NCBI GenBank assembly: GCA_934541015.1
Contig: CAKTDC010000020.1
Location: 1-55,914 of the forward strand
Direction: 5' to 3'
DNA: 55,914 nucleotides
Origin: an uncultured Luteimonas sp.
GTDB lineage: Bacteria; Pseudomonadota; Gammaproteobacteria; Xanthomonadales; Xanthomonadaceae
In this document: one piece after another, positions 1 to 7,201 of the stretch
Numbering within the stretch: position 1 is the first letter of the stretch
Layout of the letters: each line of letters starts with the position of its first letter
Translations under genes and position numbers: made by a program
Notes under the pieces: model-generated
Told to the model about the DNA's origin: nothing
Database searches by the model: none
Seen by the model: only the letters and a program-made list of their open reading frames with translations

Positions 1-1
1 G

Positions 2-43
2 GCGCTGGCGCGCGCGCGCAGCCGCGCCGCCGGCCGGACATGA
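2..43 (+). CDS. 3' end of an upstream gene (partial), possibly rnfB/rsxB
   Basis: A reading frame entering from the left edge encodes 13 residues (Ala/Arg-rich, ending GRT) and stops at TGA 41-43. This stop overlaps the nth start as ATGA, so the two are probably co-transcribed and translationally coupled. In related Xanthomonadaceae the gene before nth is often the electron-transport subunit RnfB/RsxB, but nothing in 13 residues proves this. It could also be chance, since GC-rich frames are often open. Confidence 0.35.
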   Translation, partial: ALARARSRAAGRT

Positions 44-753
44 GCGGCACGCAGGCGCCCCGGCGCCCGCGCAAAGCGGCGCCCCGGCGGAGGGCGAGCC
101 GGCTGTCGGCCGCGGAGATCGGAGAGCTGTTCTCGCGCCTGGCGGAGATCGACCCGGATCCGGCCACCGAGCTCGAGTACAGCTCGCCGTTCGAACTGCT
201 GGTGGCGGTGATCCTGTCGGCCCAGGCCACCGACGTCGGCGTCAACAAGGCCACGCGCAGGCTGTTTCCGGTTGCCAACACCCCGGCGAAGATCCTGGCC
301 CTGGGCGAGGAGGGCCTCAAGCGCCACATCTCCACCATCGGCCTGTTCAACGCCAAGGCCAGGAACGTGATCGAAACCTGCCGGCTGCTGCTCGAACGCC
401 ACGGCGGCGAGGTGCCCGGCGAACGCGCCGCGCTCGAAGCCCTGCCCGGCGTCGGGCGCAAGACCGCCAACGTCGTGCTCAACACCGTGTTCGGCCAGCC
501 GACCATCGCCGTGGACACGCACATCTTCCGCGTCGCCAACCGCACCGGGCTTGCCCCCGGCAAGGACGTCGTCGCGGTCGAGACGGCGCTGCTCAAGGTC
601 GTGCCGGAACGCTATGCGATGGGCGCGCACCACTGGCTGATCCTGCACGGGCGCTACGTGTGCAAGGCGCGCAAGCCCGACTGTCCGCGCTGCGTGATCC
701 GCGACCTGTGCCGGTATCCGGACAAGACGCCGCCCGACGCAAGCCCGGTGTAG
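40..753 (+). CDS. nth: Endonuclease III, DNA glycosylase/AP lyase
   Basis: Base-excision repair enzyme that removes oxidised pyrimidines and cuts the abasic site by beta-elimination. The helix-hairpin-helix motif LPGVGRKTANVV (residues 135-146) carries the catalytic Lys141, and Asp159 lies in VDTHIFRV. The C-terminus has the [4Fe-4S] ligands Cys208, 215, 218 and 224 in the C-x6-C-x2-C-x5-C pattern. At 237 aa it is about 20 aa longer than E. coli Nth because of an Arg/Pro-rich N-terminal tail (residues 1-20). That tail could be real or an over-long start, but the ATGA overlap with the preceding stop favours the start used here. Confidence 0.96.
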   Translation: MSGTQAPRRPRKAAPRRRASRLSAAEIGELFSRLAEIDPDPATELEYSSPFELLVAVILSAQATDVGVNKATRRLFPVANTPAKILALGEEGLKRHISTIGLFNAKARNVIETCRLLLERHGGEVPGERAALEALPGVGRKTANVVLNTVFGQPTIAVDTHIFRVANRTGLAPGKDVVAVETALLKVVPERYAMGAHHWLILHGRYVCKARKPDCPRCVIRDLCRYPDKTPPDASPV

Positions 754-879
754 GCGCGCCGCGAGGCGCGAACGCGCTTCGCCCGGATCAGCGGACCTGC
801 GCCAGGCTGCGCGCAAGCGGCCGGCGACTGGCGGAAGGAAGGAACCCGGTGGCGCCCCGCGGCGCTCCTGCGGCAGGGA

Positions 880-1731
880 TCAGGCGTACTCGCTCTCGCG
901 CAGCCACTTGGTGGCCACCCACTTCTCGCCGGCGGTGACCGGCGCGCCGCCGTGCAGGGTCTTCGTCATCGGATGCGGGCGGTCGTAGCTGAAGAAGACC
1001 GCATTGCCCTTGACCGCCCCGACTTCGAAATGCACGTCGGGGAAGGTGGTGGCGCCGCCGCATCCGGGGGTGTTGAGATACATGACCACCGAGGCCACCC
1101 GCTGCCCGCCGCGCTGCAGCTCGCGCTGGTTGCCCGGGCGCGAGGGGTCGAAATAGTCGTAGTGCGGCTTGTACTGCGCACCGACTCCGTAGCGCAGGAT
1201 CTGCAGGCCCTCGCCCTTCTCGACCTCCCAGTCGAGCAGGCGCGCGATCCGCGCCTCGATCCGCGCGCACAGTTCGTTCTGGCCGCGATGGAAAAACGTG
1301 CCTTCGCTGGTCCGCGCCTCGTGCACGATGTTGCCGCCCGCGTCCTCGTCGACCGTGGTGGAGCGCGCGATCCGGGGCCGGGCCAGCTCGATCAGCCCGT
1401 CGCACTCCTCGTCCGAGAGCAGCCCGCCGAACACGATCACCCGCGGCAGCAGCATGTTGGCCAGCACCTGCACGCTGCGGTCGCCGGCATCGAGCCGGGC
1501 GCTGCCGTTCATCAGCACCGGCGACGGCACCGGCACCGGCACCGGCAGGCCCGCCTCCTCGGCATTCCTGACCAGGTAGCCGCGGACCACCTGCTCCACC
1601 ACCTCGATCGCCTGCTGCTCCTGCCATCCGCTCTGGAGCATCGCCGCGACAACCGAGTCCGGATCCTTGCCGGCCATGGCCTGGGCCACGATCCACTGCT
1701 CGGTTTCAGGGGTCACTTGCAGGCTCGACAT
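880..1731 (-). CDS. 2OG-Fe(II) oxygenase, prolyl 4-hydroxylase alpha-subunit-like
   Basis: A 283-aa Fe(II)/2-oxoglutarate dioxygenase that probably hydroxylates a prolyl residue in the cytoplasm; the substrate is unknown. The double-stranded beta-helix metal ligands are visible as His190 and Asp192 (KPHYDYFDP) and His260 (TLHGG). Lys270 (GEKWVATKW) is placed to bind 2-oxoglutarate. Residues 1-60 form a separate small helical domain, followed by a PVPVPVPSPV linker at 63-72 that resembles a hydroxylation substrate. No signal peptide is seen. The gene is divergent from the lipoprotein gene at 2030, whose product has a long Pro-rich stalk; a functional link is speculation. Confidence 0.88.
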   Translation of the reverse strand: MSSLQVTPETEQWIVAQAMAGKDPDSVVAAMLQSGWQEQQAIEVVEQVVRGYLVRNAEEAGLPVPVPVPSPVLMNGSARLDAGDRSVQVLANMLLPRVIVFGGLLSDEECDGLIELARPRIARSTTVDEDAGGNIVHEARTSEGTFFHRGQNELCARIEARIARLLDWEVEKGEGLQILRYGVGAQYKPHYDYFDPSRPGNQRELQRGGQRVASVVMYLNTPGCGGATTFPDVHFEVGAVKGNAVFFSYDRPHPMTKTLHGGAPVTAGEKWVATKWLRESEYA

Positions 1732-1798
1732 GGATCTCTTCTTCCGGAGGGCAATGCGGGGAATGACATGTCAGCGCGAAACCATGACGCTTCCGTGA

Positions 1799-1827
1799 CC
1801 GTCTTCGAACTGTCGCAATTCTGCCAA
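1799..1827 (+). promoter_or_regulatory. Pho-box-like half-sites, distal
   Basis: Three 7-mers start exactly 11 nt apart: CCGTCTT (1799), CTGTCGC (1810) and CTGCCAA (1821). They resemble the PhoB half-site CTGTMAY with its 4-nt spacer. No -10 lies at the usual distance, so this may be an auxiliary PhoB site for the lipoprotein promoter just downstream. It could also be chance. Confidence 0.35.
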
Positions 1828-1879
1828 AAAAGCACGGTTTCCGTGCGCACGTCGCAACCCGCATGTCAGTGCAGCACCA

Positions 1880-1913
1880 GCGCCACGAAACTGTCATCGG
1901 AGACGCCTATAAA
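1880..1913 (+). promoter_or_regulatory. Putative PhoB-dependent promoter of the lipoprotein gene
   Basis: A perfect Pho half-site CTGTCAT (1891-1897) is preceded 11 nt upstream by the weak half GCGCCAC (1880). It is followed after exactly 10 nt by a -10 box TATAAA (1908-1913). This is the spacing of E. coli phoA-type promoters, in which the Pho box replaces the -35. Transcription would start near 1920, about 110 nt before the ATG at 2030. Confidence 0.5.
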
Positions 1914-2029
1914 TTCCGCCACCAGCTGCCCTGCCGCGGCAGTTCACATCTCCGGTCGACGTCGCCGCCACGGGACGACGGCCCGGATTTGCTTTGCCCA
2001 CCCGGACCACCCATCGACCGGAGACACCC

Positions 2030-3508
2030 ATGTCCGTCCGCACCAACTCCAAGACCCTGCTCATGACCTTCGGCGCCGCCTTCGCCCTTGCCGCTTGCGG
2101 CAACGGTGCGGACAAGGTCGTCTCGCCCGGCGAGGGTGCCTTCCCGCCTGCCCCGGCCCCGGCTCCGCCGCCCCCGCCGCCGGCCCCGCCGCCGCCGCCG
2201 TCCGCCGGTGGCCCCGCCGCCGACTGCCCGACCGGCTTCTCCAACGTCGGCACCGTCGCCAACGGCACCATGCGCGCCTGCCAGCTGCCGCAGCTCATCA
2301 CCGGCACGCTCGTGGTGCCCGACCGCGAAGGCACCGTCTACCAGATCAACGGCAAGGTCAACGTCGGCGAGGACCAGGGCGGCGCGCGCAACAGCCCGAT
2401 CAGCGGCGCCCGCGCCGGCACCCTGACCATCGAGCCGGGCGTGACCCTGTTCGCGTCCTCCGGCGCCGACTACGTGGTGGTCAACCGCGGCTCGCAGATT
2501 TTCGCCAACGGCACCGCCACCGATCCGATCACCTTCACCGCCCGCCGCCACCTGGAAGGCGAGGTCACGGCCACCAGCATGGGCCTGTGGGGCGGCATCA
2601 TCCTGCTCGGCCGCGCGCCGATCAACGCCTGCCCGGGCTCGACCGCCTCGGGTACGCCTGAGTGCCAGACCGAGATCGAAGGCACCAACGGCTCGCTGTA
2701 CGGCGGCGACTACGCCGGCGACAACAGCGGCGTGATGCGCTACGTCCGCGTGAAGTACTCGGGCTACGAGATCGCGCCGGGCAACGAGCTGCAGGGCATC
2801 ACCCTGGGCGGCACCGGCAGCGGCACCATCCTCGAGTTCCTGCAGGTGCACAACAGCTCCGACGACGGCATCGAGATCTTCGGCGGCACCTCCAACCTGC
2901 GCCGTATCGTCATCACCGGCGCCGACGACGACAGCCTCGACACCGACGTGGGCTGGAACGGCGGCTTCCAGTTCGGAATCGTGGTCCAGCGCGCCAACGG
3001 CGGCGACCGCATGAACGAGTTCAGCAGCATCAACCGCGAGCCCTACTCGCGCCCGAAGGTCGCCAACTTCACCTTCGTCGGCAACTCGCTGGCCGGCGCC
3101 GGCATCGAGCTCAACCAGGGCACCCAGGCCGGGTTCTACAACACCATCGTCACCCGCGCCGACGGCGGCTCGGGCGCCGGCCGCGCCTGCCTGAACATCG
3201 CCGACGGCCCCTCGGCCGGCACCTTCCACTCGGTGTTCTTCGCCTGCCCGAACCCGTTCAACAACGCCAAGGCCCAGGCGGCGTTCGAAGCCGGCACCAA
3301 CAACGTCTCCGACAAGCCCTCGACGCTGACCGACGTCTTCGTCAACGGCACCAACGAGAGCGCGGTCCCGGCGTACGCGAACCTGAACAGCGTCCACTCC
3401 TTCTTCGAGAACGTGAACTACATCGGCGGCGTCAAGGACGCCAACGACAACTGGTGGAAGGGCTGGACCTGCAGCCTGCCCGGCCAGCCGGCCTGCGAAG
3501 CAAGGTGA
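2030..3508 (+). CDS. Predicted outer-membrane/surface lipoprotein with Pro-rich stalk and beta-helix-like body
   Basis: A 492-aa protein with a lipoprotein signal peptide (lipobox LAAC, Cys23) and Gly at +2, so outer-membrane sorting is expected. A Pro/Ala stalk (about residues 38-58) follows, then a body rich in G, N, T and V with short hydrophobic strands (such as GTLTIEPGVTLF) typical of right-handed parallel beta-helices. Cys residues in the body and at the C-terminus could form disulfides. I do not recognise a catalytic motif. The ATG at 2030 is preferred over TTG 1994 because it has GGAGA at -9 and gives a canonical signal peptide. It precedes a TonB receptor and a T2SS operon, and its promoter looks PhoB-type. 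I infer a secreted, surface-anchored ligand-binding protein of the phosphate regulon, handled by the neighbouring T2SS. Confidence 0.8.
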   Translation: MSVRTNSKTLLMTFGAAFALAACGNGADKVVSPGEGAFPPAPAPAPPPPPPAPPPPPSAGGPAADCPTGFSNVGTVANGTMRACQLPQLITGTLVVPDREGTVYQINGKVNVGEDQGGARNSPISGARAGTLTIEPGVTLFASSGADYVVVNRGSQIFANGTATDPITFTARRHLEGEVTATSMGLWGGIILLGRAPINACPGSTASGTPECQTEIEGTNGSLYGGDYAGDNSGVMRYVRVKYSGYEIAPGNELQGITLGGTGSGTILEFLQVHNSSDDGIEIFGGTSNLRRIVITGADDDSLDTDVGWNGGFQFGIVVQRANGGDRMNEFSSINREPYSRPKVANFTFVGNSLAGAGIELNQGTQAGFYNTIVTRADGGSGAGRACLNIADGPSAGTFHSVFFACPNPFNNAKAQAAFEAGTNNVSDKPSTLTDVFVNGTNESAVPAYANLNSVHSFFENVNYIGGVKDANDNWWKGWTCSLPGQPACEAR

Positions 3509-3523
3509 AACCAGCGGTCTGAC

Positions 3524-3550
3524 GGAAAGGCGGCCCCGGGCCGCCTTTCC
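3524..3550 (+). terminator. Hairpin terminator or attenuator after the lipoprotein gene
   Basis: A 12-bp perfect stem GGAAAGGCGGCC / GGCCGCCTTTCC with a 3-nt loop lies 16 nt after the stop. It has no long T-run outside the stem, so it may act as a partial terminator that lets some transcripts continue into the receptor gene at 3604. Confidence 0.6.
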
Positions 3551-3603
3551 GCACGCACGGCCCTCCGGGCCCCATCCCGCACTGCAGTCAAGGCACGCAT
3601 CCA

Positions 3604-6240
3604 ATGAAATCCACGCCGATCCGAACAGGCCTGTTCCTGGCCATCGCCGCGCTTCTCGCCTCGCCCTGCGCCATCGCGCAGACGGCGGACGAGCTGCCGT
3701 CCGGCACCGTGTCTCCCGACGCCGAGCCGCAGCAGCTCGACGCTGTCCAGGTGCGCGGCGAGTTCATCCCCGAGCCCATGCTCCAGACCCCCGAAGTGGC
3801 CTCCTTCGTCACCCGCGAGGACTTCGAGCGGACCGGGGACAGCGACGCCGCCGGCGCACTGAGCCGGGTCAGCGGCCTGAGCCTGGTCGGCAGCAAGTTC
3901 GTCTACGTGCGCGGCCTCGGCGAGCGCTATTCGTCGGCGATGCTCAACGGCTCGCCGCTGCCGAGCCCGGAGCCGATGCAGCGCGTGGTGCCGCTGGACC
4001 TGTTCCCGAGCAAGGTGCTCGACAGCATCACCGTGCAGAAGAGCTATTCGGCGCGCTACCCCGGCGAATTCGGCGGCGGCGTGATCGACCTGCAGTCGCT
4101 GTCGGTTCCCGAAGAGGACTTCCTCAACGTCTCCTTCGGCATCGGCGGCAACAGCGTCACCACCGGCGAGAACGGCCTGACCTACTTCGGCTCCGATGAC
4201 GACGAGTGGGGCTTCGACGACGGCACCCGCAAGCTCTCCCCCGAGCTGCAGGCCGCGCTGGCGACCGGCAAGCCGGTCAACTCCGCCAGCTTCAGCACCG
4301 CCGAGCTGCGCACCATCGGCCGCAGCTTCAACGACCCCAATCTCTACCTGCTGCAGCAGAAGAACAGCATCGATCCGGACTTCAGCGCAGGCGCCAGCGC
4401 CGGCTACGCCTGGGAGCTGGGCAATGGCCAGCGCCTGGGCACGGTCCTGGTCGCCGGGTTCGAGAACGAATGGCGCAGCCGCTCCGGCGTCCAGCAGGAA
4501 GCGGACTTCATCGACGGCGGCGTCGATTTCAAGAACGACTACGAGTTCTTCTCCACCCGCAACAACACCCGCTGGAACGCGATGATCGGCTTCGGCCTGG
4601 AGGGCGAGCGCCACCGCCTCGGCTGGACCACCATCTACGTCCACGATACCCAGAAGGAGGCGCGCAGCAGTTCGGGCTTCGCCTTCACCGCGGGCAACAT
4701 CGTCCGCGACGACAACACCTCGTGGATCGAGCGGGAGATGGTCAACAACCAGATCCACGGCTCGCACACCTTCGGCGAGTTCGGCGACTTCACGGTCGAA
4801 TGGCGCGGTGCCAGCGCCAGCGCCAGCCGCGAGTCCCCGTACGAGACCAACATCCGCTACCTGCTCACCGACGGCTACTGGGCGCACATGGCGGGCGGCA
4901 ACTCCAACAGCGACTTCGTCTTCAGCAACGTCGACGACGACGTCGTCAGCGGCGGCATCGACCTGACCTGGAACCTGCCGACCGACCGCGCCATGAGCGT
5001 CGGCGCCGGCGTGGCCTGGTCCGACAACGACCGCAGCTACGCCGAGCGCCGCTTCCGCTACCGCGCCGACGGCACCCTGCCGTTCTACAACCGCTACCAG
5101 CGCATCGACTACCTGCTCTCGGACTACAACATCAGCCAGGGCCTGCTCGAGTTCATCGAGATCACCGGCAGCGGCATCGGCGCGGCGGCCTACAACGCCA
5201 ACCTCGAGACCACCGCCGCCTATCTGCAGCTCGAGGGCGATCTGACCCCGTTCTTCCGCGGCAGCCTGGGCGTGCGCTACGAGGACGCCGAGCAGTCGGT
5301 GACGCCGTACGACATCTTCAGCGGCACCCCCGACAACAGCATCGCGCCGCTGAGCAACAGCTACCTGCTGCCGGCGGCGACGGTGACCTGGAACTTCGCC
5401 GACAACCAGCAGATCCGCTTCGGTGCCTCCAAGACCATCGCCAGGCCGCAGTTCCGCGAGATGGCGCCGCAGCAGTACCTGGACCCGGACAACAGCAGCC
5501 GCCTGTTCGCCGGCAACCCCTACCTGGTGGACAGCGAGCTGCTCAACTTCGACATCCGCTACGAGTGGTTCTTCGGTTCGGGCGAATACTTCACCGCCGG
5601 CCTGTTCTACAAGGACATCGACCATCCGATCGAGGCCAACATCAACACCCGCTCCGGCGGCCAGATCTTCCAGAGCTTCCTCAACGCGCCCTCGGCCACG
5701 ATCCATGGCCTGGAGTTCGACTTCAAGAAGTACTTCGACCTGGGCGCCGGCGGCTGGTGGAGCGACAAGCGGCTGTACGCGGGCGCGAACTACACCTGGT
5801 CGGAGTCCGAGGTGCAGGCCGGCGACGGCGATACCGTGCAGCCCTACGGCTACCCGGCGCCGGTGCAGGCGACGCTGTTCATCAACGACGGCGAGCGCAT
5901 GCAGGGCCAGTCCGACCACATCGCCAACCTGCTGCTGGGCATCGAGAGCACCGACGGCTCGACCCAGGCGACCCTGATCGCGAACTACGTCAGCGAACGC
6001 ATCTCCGCCCGCGGCCTGCCCGGCCAGCCCGACTACATGCAGGACCCGGGCACCTCGCTCGACCTGGTGCTGAGCAAGTCCTTCCCGCTCTGGAGCAGCA
6101 CGGGGAAGATCTCCTTCTCCGCGCGCAACCTGCTGGAAACGGACTACAAGGAATACCAGGAAGACGGCAGCAACCGCATCGACGTCTATCGCTACGAGCC
6201 GGGCACCAGCTACAGCCTGAGCATCTCGGTGGACTTCTGA
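3604..6240 (+). CDS. TonB-dependent outer-membrane receptor
   Basis: An 878-aa receptor for energised import of a large or scarce substrate across the outer membrane. The signal peptide is cleaved near residue 26 (AIAQ). A candidate TonB box (LDAVQVRG, about 46-53) is followed by a plug domain with the conserved RGLGERYSSAMLNGSPLP motif and GEFGGGVIDL. A long beta-barrel then ends in the aromatic terminus SISVDF. The substrate cannot be read from the sequence. It sits 95 bp after the beta-helix lipoprotein and before the T2SS, an arrangement suggesting that the lipoprotein presents ligand to this receptor. No separate Pho box is visible in the 95-bp gap, so it probably shares the lipoprotein promoter by read-through. 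Confidence 0.92.
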   Translation: MKSTPIRTGLFLAIAALLASPCAIAQTADELPSGTVSPDAEPQQLDAVQVRGEFIPEPMLQTPEVASFVTREDFERTGDSDAAGALSRVSGLSLVGSKFVYVRGLGERYSSAMLNGSPLPSPEPMQRVVPLDLFPSKVLDSITVQKSYSARYPGEFGGGVIDLQSLSVPEEDFLNVSFGIGGNSVTTGENGLTYFGSDDDEWGFDDGTRKLSPELQAALATGKPVNSASFSTAELRTIGRSFNDPNLYLLQQKNSIDPDFSAGASAGYAWELGNGQRLGTVLVAGFENEWRSRSGVQQEADFIDGGVDFKNDYEFFSTRNNTRWNAMIGFGLEGERHRLGWTTIYVHDTQKEARSSSGFAFTAGNIVRDDNTSWIEREMVNNQIHGSHTFGEFGDFTVEWRGASASASRESPYETNIRYLLTDGYWAHMAGGNSNSDFVFSNVDDDVVSGGIDLTWNLPTDRAMSVGAGVAWSDNDRSYAERRFRYRADGTLPFYNRYQRIDYLLSDYNISQGLLEFIEITGSGIGAAAYNANLETTAAYLQLEGDLTPFFRGSLGVRYEDAEQSVTPYDIFSGTPDNSIAPLSNSYLLPAATVTWNFADNQQIRFGASKTIARPQFREMAPQQYLDPDNSSRLFAGNPYLVDSELLNFDIRYEWFFGSGEYFTAGLFYKDIDHPIEANINTRSGGQIFQSFLNAPSATIHGLEFDFKKYFDLGAGGWWSDKRLYAGANYTWSESEVQAGDGDTVQPYGYPAPVQATLFINDGERMQGQSDHIANLLLGIESTDGSTQATLIANYVSERISARGLPGQPDYMQDPGTSLDLVLSKSFPLWSSTGKISFSARNLLETDYKEYQEDGSNRIDVYRYEPGTSYSLSISVDF

Positions 6241-6268
6241 CCGGCCACGGTTGCGGCTGCATTCACCG

Positions 6269-6297
6269 GAAAGGGGCCTGCGGGCCCCTTTCATTTC
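6269..6297 (+). terminator. Intrinsic terminator after the TonB receptor gene
   Basis: A 10-bp stem GAAAGGGGCC / GGCCCCTTTC with a TGCG loop is followed by ATTTCAG. It lies 28 bp after the receptor stop and separates that transcript from the gsp operon. Confidence 0.7.
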
Positions 6298-6321
6298 AGT
6301 CCTGTTGCATATTCCTGAAGA

Positions 6322-6350
6322 CTGAAATATCGCTGCCACATTCCTGTCTC
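6322..6350 (+). promoter_or_regulatory. Pho-box-like triple repeat upstream of gspC
   Basis: The half-sites CTGAAAT (6322), CTGCCAC (6333) and CTGTCTC (6344) start exactly 11 nt apart, matching CTGTMAY with one or two mismatches each. They lie 48-76 nt before the gspC start, within the only intergenic gap before the twelve-gene operon. The -10 is not clear (CATCCT at 6350 is weak). This is the main sequence evidence that the secretion system belongs to the phosphate regulon. Confidence 0.5.
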
Positions 6351-6397
6351 ATCCTGCCCGGCAGCCGCAATCGGCGGCGGACGGCAAGCAGCGATCC

Positions 6398-7201
6398 TTG
6401 AGCAGGGCCCTTTCCAGCACGACTGTGCCGCGGCGTCGCATCGCCGCCTGGATCGAAGCCGTCCTGCTGGTGCTGCTGGCGATCCAGGCCGCGCGCCTTC
6501 TCTGGATGCTGATCCCTATCCCCATGGCCACCCACTCCATCCCCGTCGTCGCCGGGGCCGCCACGCAGCCGGTTCCGCTTTCCGGCCACGATCCTTTCGA
6601 AGGGCCCGCCGGGGCGGCCGGCACTCCGGCGCAGGACCCGGACGCCTGGACGCTGCACGGCGTGCGCACCGCCTCCGGCGATGGCCCGGGCGCAGCCTTC
6701 CTGTCCCGCGGCACGGCCGCGCAGGCGGTGTACACCGAAGGCGCGGAGATCGAGCCCGGACTGGTGCTGGAGTCGGTCGCCGCCGATCACGTCCTGCTCC
6801 GCGCCGGCAGCCGCAGCCGGCGCATCGCTCTTCCGCGCGGCGCACTGCCGCAGGCCACGCCCGCCGCCGCGGCCGCGCTGCCGGCCGGCCGGCCCGGCGC
6901 GACGCCGGCAGCGGCCTCGTCGGTCGATCCCTCGCAGCTGCTGTCGCAGGCCGGCCTGCAGGCCCGGCGCGAGTCCGGCCGCGTCACCGGCTACGTGGTG
7001 ATGCCGGGCGGCAACGACGACCTGGCCCGCCAGGCCGGGCTGCAGCCGGGCGACGTGCTGCTCAGCGTCAACGGCCAGCCGCTCGATCCGGAGCGGCTGC
7101 AGCAGCTGGCCGAAGAACTCGGACGCGACGCGCGCGCGGAAATCGTTTTCCAGCGCGGCGGGGAGCGCCGGACCACACACGTCGGAGGCGATACGCCTTG
7201 A
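6398..7201 (+). CDS. gspC: T2SS inner-membrane protein GspC (Xcs-type)
   Basis: Links the inner-membrane platform of the type II secretion system to the secretin and helps select substrates. The 267-aa product has one N-terminal membrane segment (about 15-40). A periplasmic homology region (about 65-155) follows, then a C-terminal PDZ domain (about 180-260, containing GLQPGDVLLSVNGQPL). The TTG at 6398 is used because it includes the full membrane anchor; GTG 6425 is an alternative start. It is the first gene of the operon, directly after a Pho-box-like repeat, and its stop overlaps the gspD start (TTGA). Confidence 0.93.
   Translation: MSRALSSTTVPRRRIAAWIEAVLLVLLAIQAARLLWMLIPIPMATHSIPVVAGAATQPVPLSGHDPFEGPAGAAGTPAQDPDAWTLHGVRTASGDGPGAAFLSRGTAAQAVYTEGAEIEPGLVLESVAADHVLLRAGSRSRRIALPRGALPQATPAAAAALPAGRPGATPAAASSVDPSQLLSQAGLQARRESGRVTGYVVMPGGNDDLARQAGLQPGDVLLSVNGQPLDPERLQQLAEELGRDARAEIVFQRGGERRTTHVGGDTP

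Noticed and set aside
3418..6339. Very long antisense frame opposite the TonB receptor gene, and similar ones opposite gspD/E, parC and lon
   Set aside because: High GC at third positions of the real genes makes the complementary strand stop-poor. The translations are Arg/Gly/Val-rich with no recognisable domain.
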